DNA of 64,000 nt from Croceicoccus ponticola. GTDB taxonomy: Bacteria > Pseudomonadota > Alphaproteobacteria > Sphingomonadales > Sphingomonadaceae. The stretch is from contig NZ_RXOL01000004.1 in NCBI RefSeq assembly GCF_004004515.1, positions 248,001 through 312,000 on the forward strand, read 5' to 3'. The translations under genes were made by a program, and so were the position numbers. Below the pieces are notes generated by a model. It did no database searches, was not told the origin of the DNA, and saw only the letters and a list, made by a program, of their open reading frames with translations. Shown here one piece after another: positions 17,594 to 26,330 of the stretch. The stretch's first letter is position 1. Each line of letters opens with the position of its first letter.

Positions 17594-18862
17594 TCAATGC
17601 CGGAAGATGCGCGCCTTCAACCGGTGGATCGCAAACCACGTCGCCAGTACGACAAAGGGCACAAGCACCGCCGCGATGGCCGTAGCGGGCAAGGCCGGAA
17701 CCGCCTTTTCAGCGCCCTTGAGCACATAGCCGATCAGCCCGATCAGGTAGTAGCTTAGCGCGACGACCGAGAGCCCTTCGACCAGTTGTTGCAGGCGAAG
17801 CTGGGTCGAGATCGATCGTTCCATCGAATGCAGCAGCCGCCCGTTCTGATTTTCGATCCGCGTTTCCACCCGCGTCCGGAACAACGATATGAACTGCGCC
17901 GTGCGCCCCGCCAGCACCTCCCCCCGCCGACGATGCGCGGCGCAAGTGCGGATCGCCGGCTGAAAGCGACGCTGCGTAAAATCGGCCAGCGATTGAAAGC
18001 CCGCACAGGGCCGGATGCACAGATCGTCCAGCCGCTCTTCCACCAGCCGGCCATAAGCTTCGGTGGCGCTCATCCGAAAATCGGACGACGCCGCTTCGGT
18101 CATGAGCTCCATCGACAGGCCGGTGACTTCGGTCAGCAGGGCATCGTCGGTAACCTCGGCACTGCCGATCCGTGCGCCCAGCATGGCCAGTTCCGCCTCG
18201 ATCGTGTCGAACACCTTCCATCCGCGCTGCGCGATCGGCAGGCCGAGAAGCGCGAGATTGCGGTAGTTGCCCAGTTCCTGCAACCGCTGAACGGTGCGCG
18301 ACAGGTCGCTGGCGGGCATGCCGTTGGCGGCGACTAGCACCGCACCGAAACCGTCGTCGCGCAAATGGAAATCAGACCAGATCCGCGCGCCATCACCCAC
18401 GTGGCAACTGACGATGTCATCTATTGCAAAGGCGAAGCGCGGCAGCATCGCCTGCGCCGAAGCTTCGTCACCGACCACCGCGATGCGTGTCGCGCGCACG
18501 ATCTTGCCCGGCAGGTCCATCAGCCAGCCGAGCGCGGTCGCGACTTGCTGATCGGCGGTGGGGTCGAGCGCAAATTCGGCGCTGCGCTGGATGAACAGGG
18601 TGGCGGCCGTCGCCTCGCTATGGCGCTCCCAGCCAAAAATGATGCCGTCTGCGAAGCGGGCCTGGAAATGGCGCGGGTTGGGCGATGGGTCCGGCGTGGC
18701 TCCGGCGGGCAGTTGCGAAAGGGCCTCGCGCTCTTTGTCCCGCTCTGCCTCGGTCACCTGTCTCAGTATCTGGATGACTGTGCAGTCGGGCATCAGCGCG
18801 GGCCAGCGGCGCAAATGCATCTCGTTGACGACGACGCGCCGCAGTTCGTGTTCGTTGCGCAT
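17594..18862 (-). CDS. DUF3422-family membrane protein
   Basis: A 422-residue protein starting MRNEHELRRVVVNEMHLRRWP, the N-terminal signature of DUF3422 proteins. A large soluble region follows. The C-terminal segment is NGRLLHSMERSISTQLRLQQLVEGLSVVALSYYLIGLIGYVLKG, then a second hydrophobic helix (about 388-410). Two transmembrane helices at the C terminus are typical. The biochemical role of the family is not established. It is the last gene of the core region; catabolic genes begin immediately to the right. Confidence 0.88.
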   Translation of the reverse strand: MRNEHELRRVVVNEMHLRRWPALMPDCTVIQILRQVTEAERDKEREALSQLPAGATPDPSPNPRHFQARFADGIIFGWERHSEATAATLFIQRSAEFALDPTADQQVATALGWLMDLPGKIVRATRIAVVGDEASAQAMLPRFAFAIDDIVSCHVGDGARIWSDFHLRDDGFGAVLVAANGMPASDLSRTVQRLQELGNYRNLALLGLPIAQRGWKVFDTIEAELAMLGARIGSAEVTDDALLTEVTGLSMELMTEAASSDFRMSATEAYGRLVEERLDDLCIRPCAGFQSLADFTQRRFQPAIRTCAAHRRRGEVLAGRTAQFISLFRTRVETRIENQNGRLLHSMERSISTQLRLQQLVEGLSVVALSYYLIGLIGYVLKGAEKAVPALPATAIAAVLVPFVVLATWFAIHRLKARIFRH

Positions 18863-18954
18863 GGTCCGCCCTCCTGCTCCGAGGGCGAACCATGCCACAA
18901 TCTATTCCGTAGAACAGCAGCCCATAAGAACGACGCGCGCCGTTTGGACGGCGA

Positions 18955-19749
18955 TCAGCCGCGCTGCTTGATCCAGCCTATGCCCCGGCGCAGCAGATCG
19001 TAGAACACGGGCAGGTCCCATGCGCAACGATCGACCGTGGGCCACCAGTCGGCCAGCGGCTGCAGGTCATAGTGCCCGCGGCAATGGCCCAGCGTATTGT
19101 AGAGCACCGCGCCCTTGCCGCGCTGCTTGATGTACATCACCGGGTGGATACCCAGCGCGTCGGCGGCCTCGGCAAAGCCGGTGCCTTCTTCGGTGCATTC
19201 GGTTTCGAGCAGGACATGCAGGTCACCGTGTTTCTCAAGGTGGTAGAGTTCGTCCGTCGTCTCGAACGCCTCGACACCCTTGGTCAGTTCGTGATCCGGG
19301 TCCGCGACAGTCACTGTATAGGGCGCGATCGGCGGGTGGGTGATGAACTGGCTGCCCAGCACCTCCATGAACAGCGGCGCATCGCGCATGGCGTGAAACA
19401 GGCCGTCGTCCATCAGTTTCAGAATCGAATTCGTGCCGTGCAGCGCATACCAGCGCCCGCCCGCCTCGACCCAGTCGCGCAACGCTTCCTGCGCGGCGCG
19501 CGAGGGGACCACGTTGCAGGTATAACTGATGATCATGTCCGCGCCGCGGATCGCCTCGAGGTTTTCGTAATCCTCGAACACGCGTGTGCGCACGGTCGGG
19601 TCCTCGGCCAGAAGCTTCAGCAGTTCCAGCCGCGCGAAATCGATGTCATGCCAGACGCCGCCCGCAATCAGGACGCAATCGACGCGCTTGGGGTGAACCT
19701 TTGCCGTCGCGGCGGCCAGCGGGTCCGGCCCGTGGTCGATCGTGCTCAT
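18955..19749 (-). CDS. ThuA-domain protein (glutamine-amidotransferase-like fold)
   Basis: A 264-residue protein with the ThuA core: VDCVLIAGGVWHDIDFARLELLKLL, ADMIISYTCNVVPSRAAQEALRDWVEAGGRWYALHGTNS, a central GSQFITHPP, and C-terminal GKGAVLYNTLGHCRGHYD. ThuA domains are class I glutamine-amidotransferase-like folds found in sugar catabolism and as putative esterases or hydrolases; the reaction here is unknown. The start ATG 19749 overlaps the stop of the upstream Rieske oxygenase gene (ATGA), so the two are translationally coupled and probably act on the same intermediate. A second ThuA gene lies at 49705-50502. Confidence 0.85.
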   Translation of the reverse strand: MSTIDHGPDPLAAATAKVHPKRVDCVLIAGGVWHDIDFARLELLKLLAEDPTVRTRVFEDYENLEAIRGADMIISYTCNVVPSRAAQEALRDWVEAGGRWYALHGTNSILKLMDDGLFHAMRDAPLFMEVLGSQFITHPPIAPYTVTVADPDHELTKGVEAFETTDELYHLEKHGDLHVLLETECTEEGTGFAEAADALGIHPVMYIKQRGKGAVLYNTLGHCRGHYDLQPLADWWPTVDRCAWDLPVFYDLLRRGIGWIKQRG

Positions 19750-21167
19750 TCGCCCTTCCAGCCTCCCAGTTCGCCGTTGATGTATTTCATCATCGTATCC
19801 TGGAACTGGCGGATACGGATTTCCTGGTAATTGCCCAGCTGAACTTCGCCGGTTTTCGAGCAGTGCAGGCCCTCCTGCACATAGGGGAGGTTTTCCATGT
19901 CCTGTTCGAACACGTCGCCCAGGATCCCGAGTTCGGGCGCCTCGGTCCATTTCTGCGCGAGCGTCAGGAACTTGCGCGGTGCGGCGGTCGGGCGCGGATC
20001 GCCCTTGCGGACACGGGCAAGGACCCGCACGTCCATGACGCAGGTGTCGGGGGTCTTGCCCGGGAACCAACTGTAGACGATGTTCGGCATGAACCCGCCC
20101 CAAGGCGCGAAGTTCGGAAAGACGTTGTAGACCAGCCCGTCCAGAACTTCGGCATCGCTGGCTTGCGAATGGTCGTAGCCGGTCTGTTCGGTATAGACCT
20201 CGCGCATCCTGTCGCCCAGCGCCTGCCGCGCGGTCTTGCCCTCGGGGACCACGATCGCCATCGGATCGCCCGCGCTTTCGTAGTTATCCGAACTGCGGCC
20301 GTTGTACTTGATGAATTCGTCGACGATCCACTGTTCGCCCTGCCCTTCCTGGATGTGCGGGCTCATGATGCCGAAAGGCACCAGATTGACGTTCACGTTG
20401 TCCCCCCATGTCCGGTACGCGGCGTTGGAATCGCCAGTGAATGGCAGCAGTTGGGGGTGCGTGACGATAGTGTGCCACGCTTCCATGAACGCCTCCATCA
20501 CCACCTTCCAGTTGGCGGGAACTTCCTTGGCGACATGCACCACCGTGGCACATTCGTCGTGGCGCCACCGCTTGAAGTGATCGGGCAACGGGGCGAGGTA
20601 TTCCTCGAGGCTGGGGCCGCCCTTTTCCTCGCGCAGGAAGACATGGCCCTGCCAGCGGGCGACTTCGGCATCGGGCAGGTCCATGTTCTTTTGCGCCAGA
20701 TGCGGGAAATCCCACTGGCACGGCGCATGGTCGAAACTGCCGTCCTTTTTCCAAGTGAACGCGTGGAACGGGCAGGTGAACTTTTCGGCGTGGCCGTGTT
20801 CGGTCCGCAGCTTGCGCCCGCGGTGACGGCAGACGTTGTGCATGGCGCGGATCGAACCGTCGTCCTGCCGGACGATCAGGTACGAACGGCCCGCGTTTTC
20901 ATAGACGACGTAATCGCCCGGCTCGTTCATTTCTTCTTCGCGCGCGACGAATTGCCAGACATAGGGCCACATCCGCTCCCGCTCGAGCCTTGCGAAATCC
21001 TCGCTGGTGTAACGGAACGCCGGGATCGGGTCCGACCCGCGAAACTCGTACGCTTCTTCGGTCAGGATATCGGGAACGGGACGCGAATCGAGCGCCATCA
21101 AGTCGTTCCAGCTAATCCCTTCGCTCCGGTCTTCGCCAAAAGTGGCGCTCGGGTCGATGTCGGCCAT
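19746..21167 (-). CDS. Rieske non-heme iron oxygenase, alpha subunit (family i, copy 1)
   Basis: A 473-residue oxygenase. The Rieske [2Fe-2S] ligands are CRHRG (about residue 113) and CPFHAF (about 132); the second differs from the common CPYHGW. The mononuclear iron site is NWKVVMEAFMEAWHTIVTH, with two His and a Glu where naphthalene dioxygenase has its bridging Asp. Such enzymes hydroxylate or demethylate unactivated substrates using electrons from a ferredoxin. The start ATG 21167 (MADIDPS) is chosen from a nearby AGAGG and similarity to the paralogue at 43523. It is co-transcribed with the ThuA gene. An inverted-repeat operator lies 86 bp upstream. Confidence 0.93.
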   Translation of the reverse strand: MADIDPSATFGEDRSEGISWNDLMALDSRPVPDILTEEAYEFRGSDPIPAFRYTSEDFARLERERMWPYVWQFVAREEEMNEPGDYVVYENAGRSYLIVRQDDGSIRAMHNVCRHRGRKLRTEHGHAEKFTCPFHAFTWKKDGSFDHAPCQWDFPHLAQKNMDLPDAEVARWQGHVFLREEKGGPSLEEYLAPLPDHFKRWRHDECATVVHVAKEVPANWKVVMEAFMEAWHTIVTHPQLLPFTGDSNAAYRTWGDNVNVNLVPFGIMSPHIQEGQGEQWIVDEFIKYNGRSSDNYESAGDPMAIVVPEGKTARQALGDRMREVYTEQTGYDHSQASDAEVLDGLVYNVFPNFAPWGGFMPNIVYSWFPGKTPDTCVMDVRVLARVRKGDPRPTAAPRKFLTLAQKWTEAPELGILGDVFEQDMENLPYVQEGLHCSKTGEVQLGNYQEIRIRQFQDTMMKYINGELGGWKGE

Positions 21168-21252
21168 GTCCTGCATCCTCTGCCAAATGTCGTCAAGGCA
21201 CGGTTCCCGCGCCATTTTCCCAGATACTTTGACGAAGCGACCACTCGTAGTC

Positions 21253-21272
21253 ACCTTGCCGAAGTCATAGGT
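21253..21272. promoter_or_regulatory. Island operator, inverted repeat ACCTT-N10-TAGGT
   Basis: A perfect inverted repeat of half-sites ACCTT and TAGGT around the 10-bp spacer GCCGAAGTCA. It lies between the divergent Rieske (start 21167) and SDR (start 21328) genes, 86 and 56 bp from the two start codons. It matches the recurring ACCTG-N10-CAGGT pattern found upstream of other island genes. Confidence 0.6.
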
Positions 21273-21327
21273 TGTTTATGGCACGCGAAGGCGCAATCTC
21301 GGATGAACATACAGCATGGAGCAGGAT

Positions 21328-22110
21328 ATGTCCGATAGGCTCGCGGGTAAAGTTGCCCTCGTTACCGGAGGCACCGCAGGAATCGGTGCCGGAACCGTCA
21401 GGCGTCTGGCGGCGGAAGGCGCTAAAGTCATCTTCACCGGATCGCGCAAGGAAGCCGCCGATCCATTGTGCGCCGAAACCGGCGCGACGTTCATTTCGCA
21501 CCGCGTTGAGGACGCCGCCGCATGGGAAGACCTGGGCGCACGCATCCGCAAGGATTTCGGACGGCTGGACATCGCGTTCGCCAACGCCGGCATCGAAAAG
21601 GGTGACGGCAGCATCGAGACGATCGGGATCGACGGCTGGAACGACATCGTCTCGGTCAATCAGACCGGCGTCATGCTGACGTGCCAGCACGCGATCCGCG
21701 TGATGAAGGACAATCCCGGCGGCGCCACCGGTTCGGTCATCGTCAATTCGTCGATGAACGCGCACCGTGCGATGGGCAACTATCTTGCCTATTCGGTGAC
21801 GAAGGCGGCGGTCATCGCCATCGCCAAGTCGGCAGCGATGTACTGTGGTCAGGCCGGGTACAAGATCCGCGTCAACGCGATCCTGCCCGGCGTCGTCGAA
21901 ACCGAAATGATCACCAATATCATGAACGCACAGCCCGACCCCGCTGCCGCACGCGCCATGTACGAAGGCATGAGCCCGATGAAACGCATGGCACGGGTCG
22001 AAGAGATCGCCGGCCTCGTCGCGTTCCTCGCCTCCGACGAAGCGGCGTTCATCTCTGGCGGCGAATATACCATCGACGGTGCCTCGACGGCCGGGACGCT
22101 GGGCGTATGA
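21328..22110 (+). CDS. Short-chain dehydrogenase/reductase (SDR) 1
   Basis: A 260-residue classical SDR with the cofactor motif TGGTAGIG at about residues 13-20, the NAG-type motif FANAGI near 85, and the active-site YSVTK near 154 with a Ser upstream (VIVNSSMNAH). The C-terminal GGEYTIDGASTAGTLGV is typical. It oxidises a secondary alcohol or reduces a ketone with NAD(P). The start ATG 21328 follows GGAG with a six-base spacer; an earlier ATG at 21316 overlaps that site. First of three consecutive SDR genes; its stop overlaps the next start. Confidence 0.93.
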   Translation: MSDRLAGKVALVTGGTAGIGAGTVRRLAAEGAKVIFTGSRKEAADPLCAETGATFISHRVEDAAAWEDLGARIRKDFGRLDIAFANAGIEKGDGSIETIGIDGWNDIVSVNQTGVMLTCQHAIRVMKDNPGGATGSVIVNSSMNAHRAMGNYLAYSVTKAAVIAIAKSAAMYCGQAGYKIRVNAILPGVVETEMITNIMNAQPDPAAARAMYEGMSPMKRMARVEEIAGLVAFLASDEAAFISGGEYTIDGASTAGTLGV

Positions 22111-22910
22111 GCGGCATGGACAAAAGCGTTGCGCTCGTCACCGGGGGCCTTCGCGGGATCGGCCTTGCAGCGGCGCAAGGGCTCGCCGCCAAGGGCGCAA
22201 AAGTGTGGATCTGCGATCTCAAGGGCGACGGTGACGCCGAAGTCGCCGACGCGCTGTCCGGCATCGGCAACGGCGCGGCCTATCTGAAGCTCGACGTGAC
22301 CGACGAGCAGTCGTGGATCGACGCCATGGCGAAGATCGAGGCGAGCGACGGCAGGCTCGACGTGCTGGTCAACAATGCCGGGATCGACGGCACCGGACGC
22401 ATCCACGAAATGTCGCTGGAACTGTGGCGCAAGGTTCAGGCGGTGAACAGCGACGGTGCGTTCCTCGGCACCAAGCACGCTTACGCGATGATGGAAAAGA
22501 GCGGGAAGGACCGCAAGGGCGGTTCGTCGATCGTGAACATCAGTTCGATCATGGGCTTCGTCGCCTTCCCCGAAAGCAGCGCCTATTGCGCGTCGAAGGG
22601 TGCAATTCGCCTGTTCACCAAGGCTGCGGCACTGGAATTCGCCACATATGGCGCGCCGATCCGCGTGAATTCGGTCCACCCCGGCTTTGTGCAGACGCCG
22701 TTGCTGGACGAAGGGTTCGAACGCATGGTGCAGCGCGGCGTCGCCGAAAAGGCGGAGGACCTAAAGCAACAGGTCGCGGCGTCGACACCGGTAAACCGGC
22801 TTGCCGATGTCGAGGAAATCGCCAACGCGGTCGTTTTCCTCGCCAGCGAGGAAGCGAGCTACATGACCGGCTCCGAAGTCGTCGTCGACGGCGGCTATCT
22901 GACCCGCTGA
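22107..22910 (+). CDS. Short-chain dehydrogenase/reductase (SDR) 2
   Basis: A 267-residue classical SDR. The cofactor motif is TGGLRGIG at about residues 12-19, VNNAGIDG is near 89, the catalytic Ser is in NISSIMGF, and YCASK is near 159. The C terminus is GSEVVVDGGYLTR. The ATG overlaps the stop of SDR 1 (ATGA), indicating translational coupling and a shared pathway. The substrate is unknown; the residues before the active site resemble hydroxysteroid- and alicyclic-alcohol dehydrogenases, which is suggestive only. Confidence 0.93.
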   Translation: MSGMDKSVALVTGGLRGIGLAAAQGLAAKGAKVWICDLKGDGDAEVADALSGIGNGAAYLKLDVTDEQSWIDAMAKIEASDGRLDVLVNNAGIDGTGRIHEMSLELWRKVQAVNSDGAFLGTKHAYAMMEKSGKDRKGGSSIVNISSIMGFVAFPESSAYCASKGAIRLFTKAAALEFATYGAPIRVNSVHPGFVQTPLLDEGFERMVQRGVAEKAEDLKQQVAASTPVNRLADVEEIANAVVFLASEEASYMTGSEVVVDGGYLTR

Positions 22911-22941
22911 CCATTCGCACAGAAGCAGGGAAACCTTAATT

Positions 22942-23721
22942 ATGACCATAGCTGTCGAGGGCTGCATTGCGCTCGTCACCGGGGCGACCGGGGGCATCGG
23001 GCGAGAAATCGTCAAGGCCATGAAGGCGGCCGGAGCGACGGTGATCGCAACCGACCTTGCCTATACATGCGACGATACGGACGCCGACCATTATTTCCGG
23101 CACGACGTGACGGATCAGGACGATTGGGACGATATCGGCGCGTTCGTCTCCGAAACCTATGGCCGGCTCGACGCGCTGGTGAATAACGCCGGCATATCCA
23201 TCGTCACCCGGTTCGAAGATACGCCTCTGGCTGAATGGCACCGGGTGAACTCAGTCAACGTCGATTCCATCGTCATCGGCACGCAATCGCTGCTTTCGCT
23301 GCTGCAAGCGGGCGGCAAGGCGCGCAAGGGTGGTGCTTCGGTCGTGAACTTTTCGAGCGTTGGCGGCCTTCGCGGCGCGGCGTTCAACGCGGTCTATTGC
23401 ACAAGCAAGGCGGCGGTGCGGATGCTGACGAAGTGCATGGGCGCGGAATTCGCGGCGCTGGGCTACAACATCCGCGTCAATTCGGTGCATCCCGGGGGCA
23501 TCGAAACGCCGATGCTGGGCGGGATCATGGATCGTTACGTCGAACTGGGCGCGGTCCCATCACGCGAAGTGGCCGAACAGGGCACCATCGCGCGCCACCC
23601 GATCGGCCGGCTGGGCCGTCCCGACGAAATGGCGGGCGGCGTCGTGTTCCTGTGTTCGGAAGCATCCAGCTTCATGACCTGCGACGAACTTGTCATGGAC
23701 GGCGGGTTCTCTCAGGTCTGA
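22942..23721 (+). CDS. Short-chain dehydrogenase/reductase (SDR) 3
   Basis: A 259-residue classical SDR with TGATGGIG at about residues 12-19, VNNAGISIV near 80, NFSSVGGLRG, and YCTSK near 153. It ends DELVMDGGFSQV. It follows SDR 2 after 31 bp and is likely in the same transcript. Three non-identical SDRs in one operon suggest oxidation at different positions or stereocentres of one multi-hydroxylated substrate (inference). It converges on a TetR gene. Confidence 0.93.
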   Translation: MTIAVEGCIALVTGATGGIGREIVKAMKAAGATVIATDLAYTCDDTDADHYFRHDVTDQDDWDDIGAFVSETYGRLDALVNNAGISIVTRFEDTPLAEWHRVNSVNVDSIVIGTQSLLSLLQAGGKARKGGASVVNFSSVGGLRGAAFNAVYCTSKAAVRMLTKCMGAEFAALGYNIRVNSVHPGGIETPMLGGIMDRYVELGAVPSREVAEQGTIARHPIGRLGRPDEMAGGVVFLCSEASSFMTCDELVMDGGFSQV

Positions 23722-23731
23722 GCCCCGACCC

Positions 23732-23755
23732 AGGCGGCCTCGCATGGGGCCGCCT
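23732..23755. terminator. Possible bidirectional terminator hairpin
   Basis: AGGCGGCC - 8-nt loop - GGCCGCCT, an 8-bp perfect stem in the 33-bp gap between the convergent SDR 3 and TetR genes, touching the TetR stop codon. No T tract follows, so it is only a weak candidate. Confidence 0.35.
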
Positions 23756-24342
23756 CACACCTCTTTGTCGAGCACACGGATTTCGGTGGCGATCAGGTCG
23801 CGCAACGATTCCAGCGACCAGTCATCAGGTGCGAGCACGCCCTGCAACGCGATGCCGCCGACCGTGGCGATCAACCGCCGTGCCAGCGCCTCGACCAGCG
23901 GGTCGTGCGCGCCCTCTTTGCGGCCGTAACGGCGGGCCAGCATCCGACAATAGAGGTCGAGGCTGGACCTGGCGTTGCGGGCGGTTTCCTCGCGGTACGA
24001 TGCTTCGATGTGCGCCCTGCCCCAAAACGCCAGCCAGACCCGCCAAGTGCGCAGGTTTTCCTCAGTCACGGGAAGCACGACTGAAAGGCAGTCGATAAGC
24101 GCCTGATCCTGCGCGAACGCTGCCTCCAGCCGGTCCATCACCCGCCGGTTGGCGATGCGATAGACTTCGAACAAGAGATCGCCCTTGTTATCGAACCAGT
24201 TGGACACGATGGCCGTCGACGTTCCGGCCGCACCCGCGACCTGGCGAAAGGTCACCGCCTCGATCCCCATGTCGGCGACAAGATCGAACGCGAGCGAAGC
24301 GACCTGTCCGCGCCGCTCTTCGCGGTCCACGATCAGCGGCAT
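23755..24342 (-). CDS. TetR-family transcriptional regulator 1
   Basis: A 195-residue protein. The N-terminal helix-turn-helix is GIEAVTFRQVAGAAGTSTAIVSNWFDNKGDLLFEVY at about residues 25-60, typical of TetR proteins. The C-terminal ligand domain (about 70-190) includes the BetI-like WLAFWGRAHIEASYR. Repressors of this kind release DNA on binding a pathway ligand. It lies between the SDR operon and a Rieske gene and is one of two candidates for the factor binding the island's ACCTG-N10-CAGGT repeats. The start ATG 24342 has AGGAG eleven bases upstream. Confidence 0.88.
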   Translation of the reverse strand: MPLIVDREERRGQVASLAFDLVADMGIEAVTFRQVAGAAGTSTAIVSNWFDNKGDLLFEVYRIANRRVMDRLEAAFAQDQALIDCLSVVLPVTEENLRTWRVWLAFWGRAHIEASYREETARNARSSLDLYCRMLARRYGRKEGAHDPLVEALARRLIATVGGIALQGVLAPDDWSLESLRDLIATEIRVLDKEV

Positions 24343-24447
24343 GGATCCCAAAACTCCTGTCAGAATGGCCCGGCCATCCGCCCGGCCCTCATCACCCGCC
24401 TAGCCCCGGCCCGCCGGTCAAGGCAAGGCCGGGTGGCAAATGCGGCG

Positions 24448-25788
24448 TCAGCGACGCCCTTCGAGGTAGTCGTTGATGACTTCGTGGAAACGGCGGACAC
24501 GGGTTTCCTGCCGCGACAGCCATGCGTCCTCATAGGCCATCGAACGCAGCCCGTTCTGCTGCGTCACCGCGATCGACAGGTCCTGCGTCAGAAAGTCGCC
24601 TTGCGGAATGTCGGCCTCGTATTCCGAATAATCACCATCCTGATACGGCGCTTCCTCGTACGGGCGCATGCCGTAAAGCGTCGCGACTTCGGTCGCGCCC
24701 TCGATCCTAGGCACCATGTACCAGTAATCGAAGGTCGACCAGTTCGGGTCATCCACGTCGGGTTCGGTGCGGAAAAAGTGCAACCCTTCGGGCGTTCCGG
24801 TGATCGTCACGTTGGGGAACATCGTGTGATGAAACTGATCGGTCAGTTCCCAGTCCGTCAACTTGTCGAAGTAGGCATAGCCGCGTTCGGGGCCAAGACG
24901 GCGGCGCGCTTGCTGCAACGCGATGCGGCCTTCCTGCGCGCGACCTTCGTAATCGGCGGGATCGATATCCCATTCCTTCAGGACTTCGGCCCACAGCGGC
25001 TTGACCTGCTGCGCATCTTCGTACCGCGACGACGGTTGCAGTTTTTCGATCATGCGGTTGTGCCCGGTGGGGTACATTTCGAACACGGTGGTCGAGTAGT
25101 GATCGTCGATCATCGGTTCGAACTGCGGGTGGACCGCCGGGATGTGATAGCTTTCGTTGAAGTTGTCGCTGGCGAATTTCCAGTTGGTGTTGACCCGCAA
25201 CCGCCGGTTCACCACGCGCACATAGTCATCCAGATCGCGATTGCCGAGCAGGTCGGGGATCGGGTGCAGGTATTCGGCCAGCGGCACCGGATCGGGGTTG
25301 AAGCTGAACCAGATAAACCCGCCCCAGGTGTCGCACTTCAACTGCTTCAGCTTCAGCTTGCCGCAGGGATTGACGTCGAAATCTTCCGGGTCCTGTACCT
25401 CGTCCAGTTCGCCGTCCAGCGCCCATTTCCAGTTGTGGTAGGGACAGATGAAATGGCTCATCACGCCGCCTTCGCGGGTGTTGACCAGCTGATTGCCCCG
25501 GTGACGGCATACGTTGAAGAACGCCTTCACCGAACCGTCGACTTGCTTCACCATCAACACCGATTCATGCTTGAACTGGTGGGTGATGAAGTCGCCGGGT
25601 TCTTCCAGTTGCGAGGTCCGGCCACCGACGTGCCAGATCTTCTTCCACATATGTTCCCACTCGCGCTCGGCGAAGTCCTTCGACCAGTAACGGTCGCCGG
25701 TGATCGCATCGCCGCGCGCGGCGGGATATTGCGCATCGGGATGGGTGGGGTATTCGGGGCTTGCGGTTTTATCGAGAACGGTTGCCAT
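24448..25788 (-). CDS. Rieske non-heme iron oxygenase, alpha subunit (family iii, copy 1)
   Basis: A 446-residue oxygenase from ATG 25788 (MATVLDKTASPEY). The Rieske ligands are CRHRGNQL and CPYHNWKW. The iron site is NWKFASDNFNESYHIPAVH, with Glu at the bridging position. It shares RGDAITGDRYWSKDFAEREWEHMWKKIWHVGGRT with the paralogues at 26856 and 33290. Last gene of a minus-strand series running from a TonB receptor through a P450, two other SnoaL-like genes and another Rieske enzyme. No dedicated reductase is nearby. It probably hydroxylates the imported substrate or a derivative. Confidence 0.93.
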   Translation of the reverse strand: MATVLDKTASPEYPTHPDAQYPAARGDAITGDRYWSKDFAEREWEHMWKKIWHVGGRTSQLEEPGDFITHQFKHESVLMVKQVDGSVKAFFNVCRHRGNQLVNTREGGVMSHFICPYHNWKWALDGELDEVQDPEDFDVNPCGKLKLKQLKCDTWGGFIWFSFNPDPVPLAEYLHPIPDLLGNRDLDDYVRVVNRRLRVNTNWKFASDNFNESYHIPAVHPQFEPMIDDHYSTTVFEMYPTGHNRMIEKLQPSSRYEDAQQVKPLWAEVLKEWDIDPADYEGRAQEGRIALQQARRRLGPERGYAYFDKLTDWELTDQFHHTMFPNVTITGTPEGLHFFRTEPDVDDPNWSTFDYWYMVPRIEGATEVATLYGMRPYEEAPYQDGDYSEYEADIPQGDFLTQDLSIAVTQQNGLRSMAYEDAWLSRQETRVRRFHEVINDYLEGRR

Positions 25789-25816
25789 GACGGCATCTCC
25801 CAAGGTCAGAGGTTGC

Positions 25817-26263
25817 TCAACCTTCTCCGTGGATCTCGGTCAATGAACCGGGCATCGGCATCATCGGCGTGATCGTGTAGTGGCGGCACTTCCATGCGCC
25901 GTCCTGTTCTATGCATTCCATCCGGTATTTTACTTGCACGGTAACGGTGTTGCCGTCGTTCGCCCGGCCCATGCCGATGACATAGGCGGTCATCGCGCCG
26001 ACCGATCCGTCCCAGCTTTCCGGGCGGAAGTTGCTGATGAAGTGGAAGTGATGGCTCATCCCGGCAAAGACGCCGTCGAAGAACGTCTTGATCTCGCCCT
26101 TGCCGTTGATCATCGGCAAGCCGATCGCGGTGAAGTCCGCCCGGGCGTCGTCGGTGAACAGGTCGAGCAGGGGCTGCATGTCCTTCAGTCCGTCGACCGC
26201 ATAGCAATATTCGATCATCAGGGCCTGCAGGCCGGCGCGGACATTTTCGGGCATCTGGGTCAC
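25817..26263 (-). CDS. NTF2/SnoaL-like protein 1
   Basis: A 148-residue protein with the NTF2-fold pattern: N-terminal helix MIEYCYAVDGLKDMQPLLDLFTDDARADF, GKGEIKTFFDGVFAGMSHHFHFISN, and a C-terminal strand YRMECIEQDGAWKCRHYTI. The fold includes polyketide cyclases, ketosteroid isomerases, dehydratases and the beta subunits of ring-hydroxylating dioxygenases. It lies 28 bp upstream of a Rieske alpha gene on the same strand, so a beta-subunit-like partner role or an isomerase role are both possible. It is a tandem paralogue of the next gene upstream. Confidence 0.85.
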   Translation of the reverse strand: MTQMPENVRAGLQALMIEYCYAVDGLKDMQPLLDLFTDDARADFTAIGLPMINGKGEIKTFFDGVFAGMSHHFHFISNFRPESWDGSVGAMTAYVIGMGRANDGNTVTVQVKYRMECIEQDGAWKCRHYTITPMMPMPGSLTEIHGEG

Positions 26264-26293
26264 GGTATCATCATCCTGTTATCTAGAAGGAGG

Positions 26294-26330
26294 CTTTACG
26301 CCCGGACTTTACGTCCGGACTTACGCCGGC
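26294..26330. repeat. Short tandem repeat, about 2.5 copies of 13 bp
   Basis: CTTTACGCCCGGA (26294-26306) is followed by CTTTACGTCCGGA (26307-26319, one change) and a partial third copy from 26320. It lies between the two tandem SnoaL genes and runs into the 3' end of the upstream one. It may be a slippage product; no function is evident. Confidence 0.6.

Noticed and set aside
18938-18953. Hairpin CGCCGT-TTGG-ACGGCG as terminator of the ThuA gene
   Set aside because: The stem is only 6 bp and no T tract follows; such stems are frequent in DNA this GC-rich.
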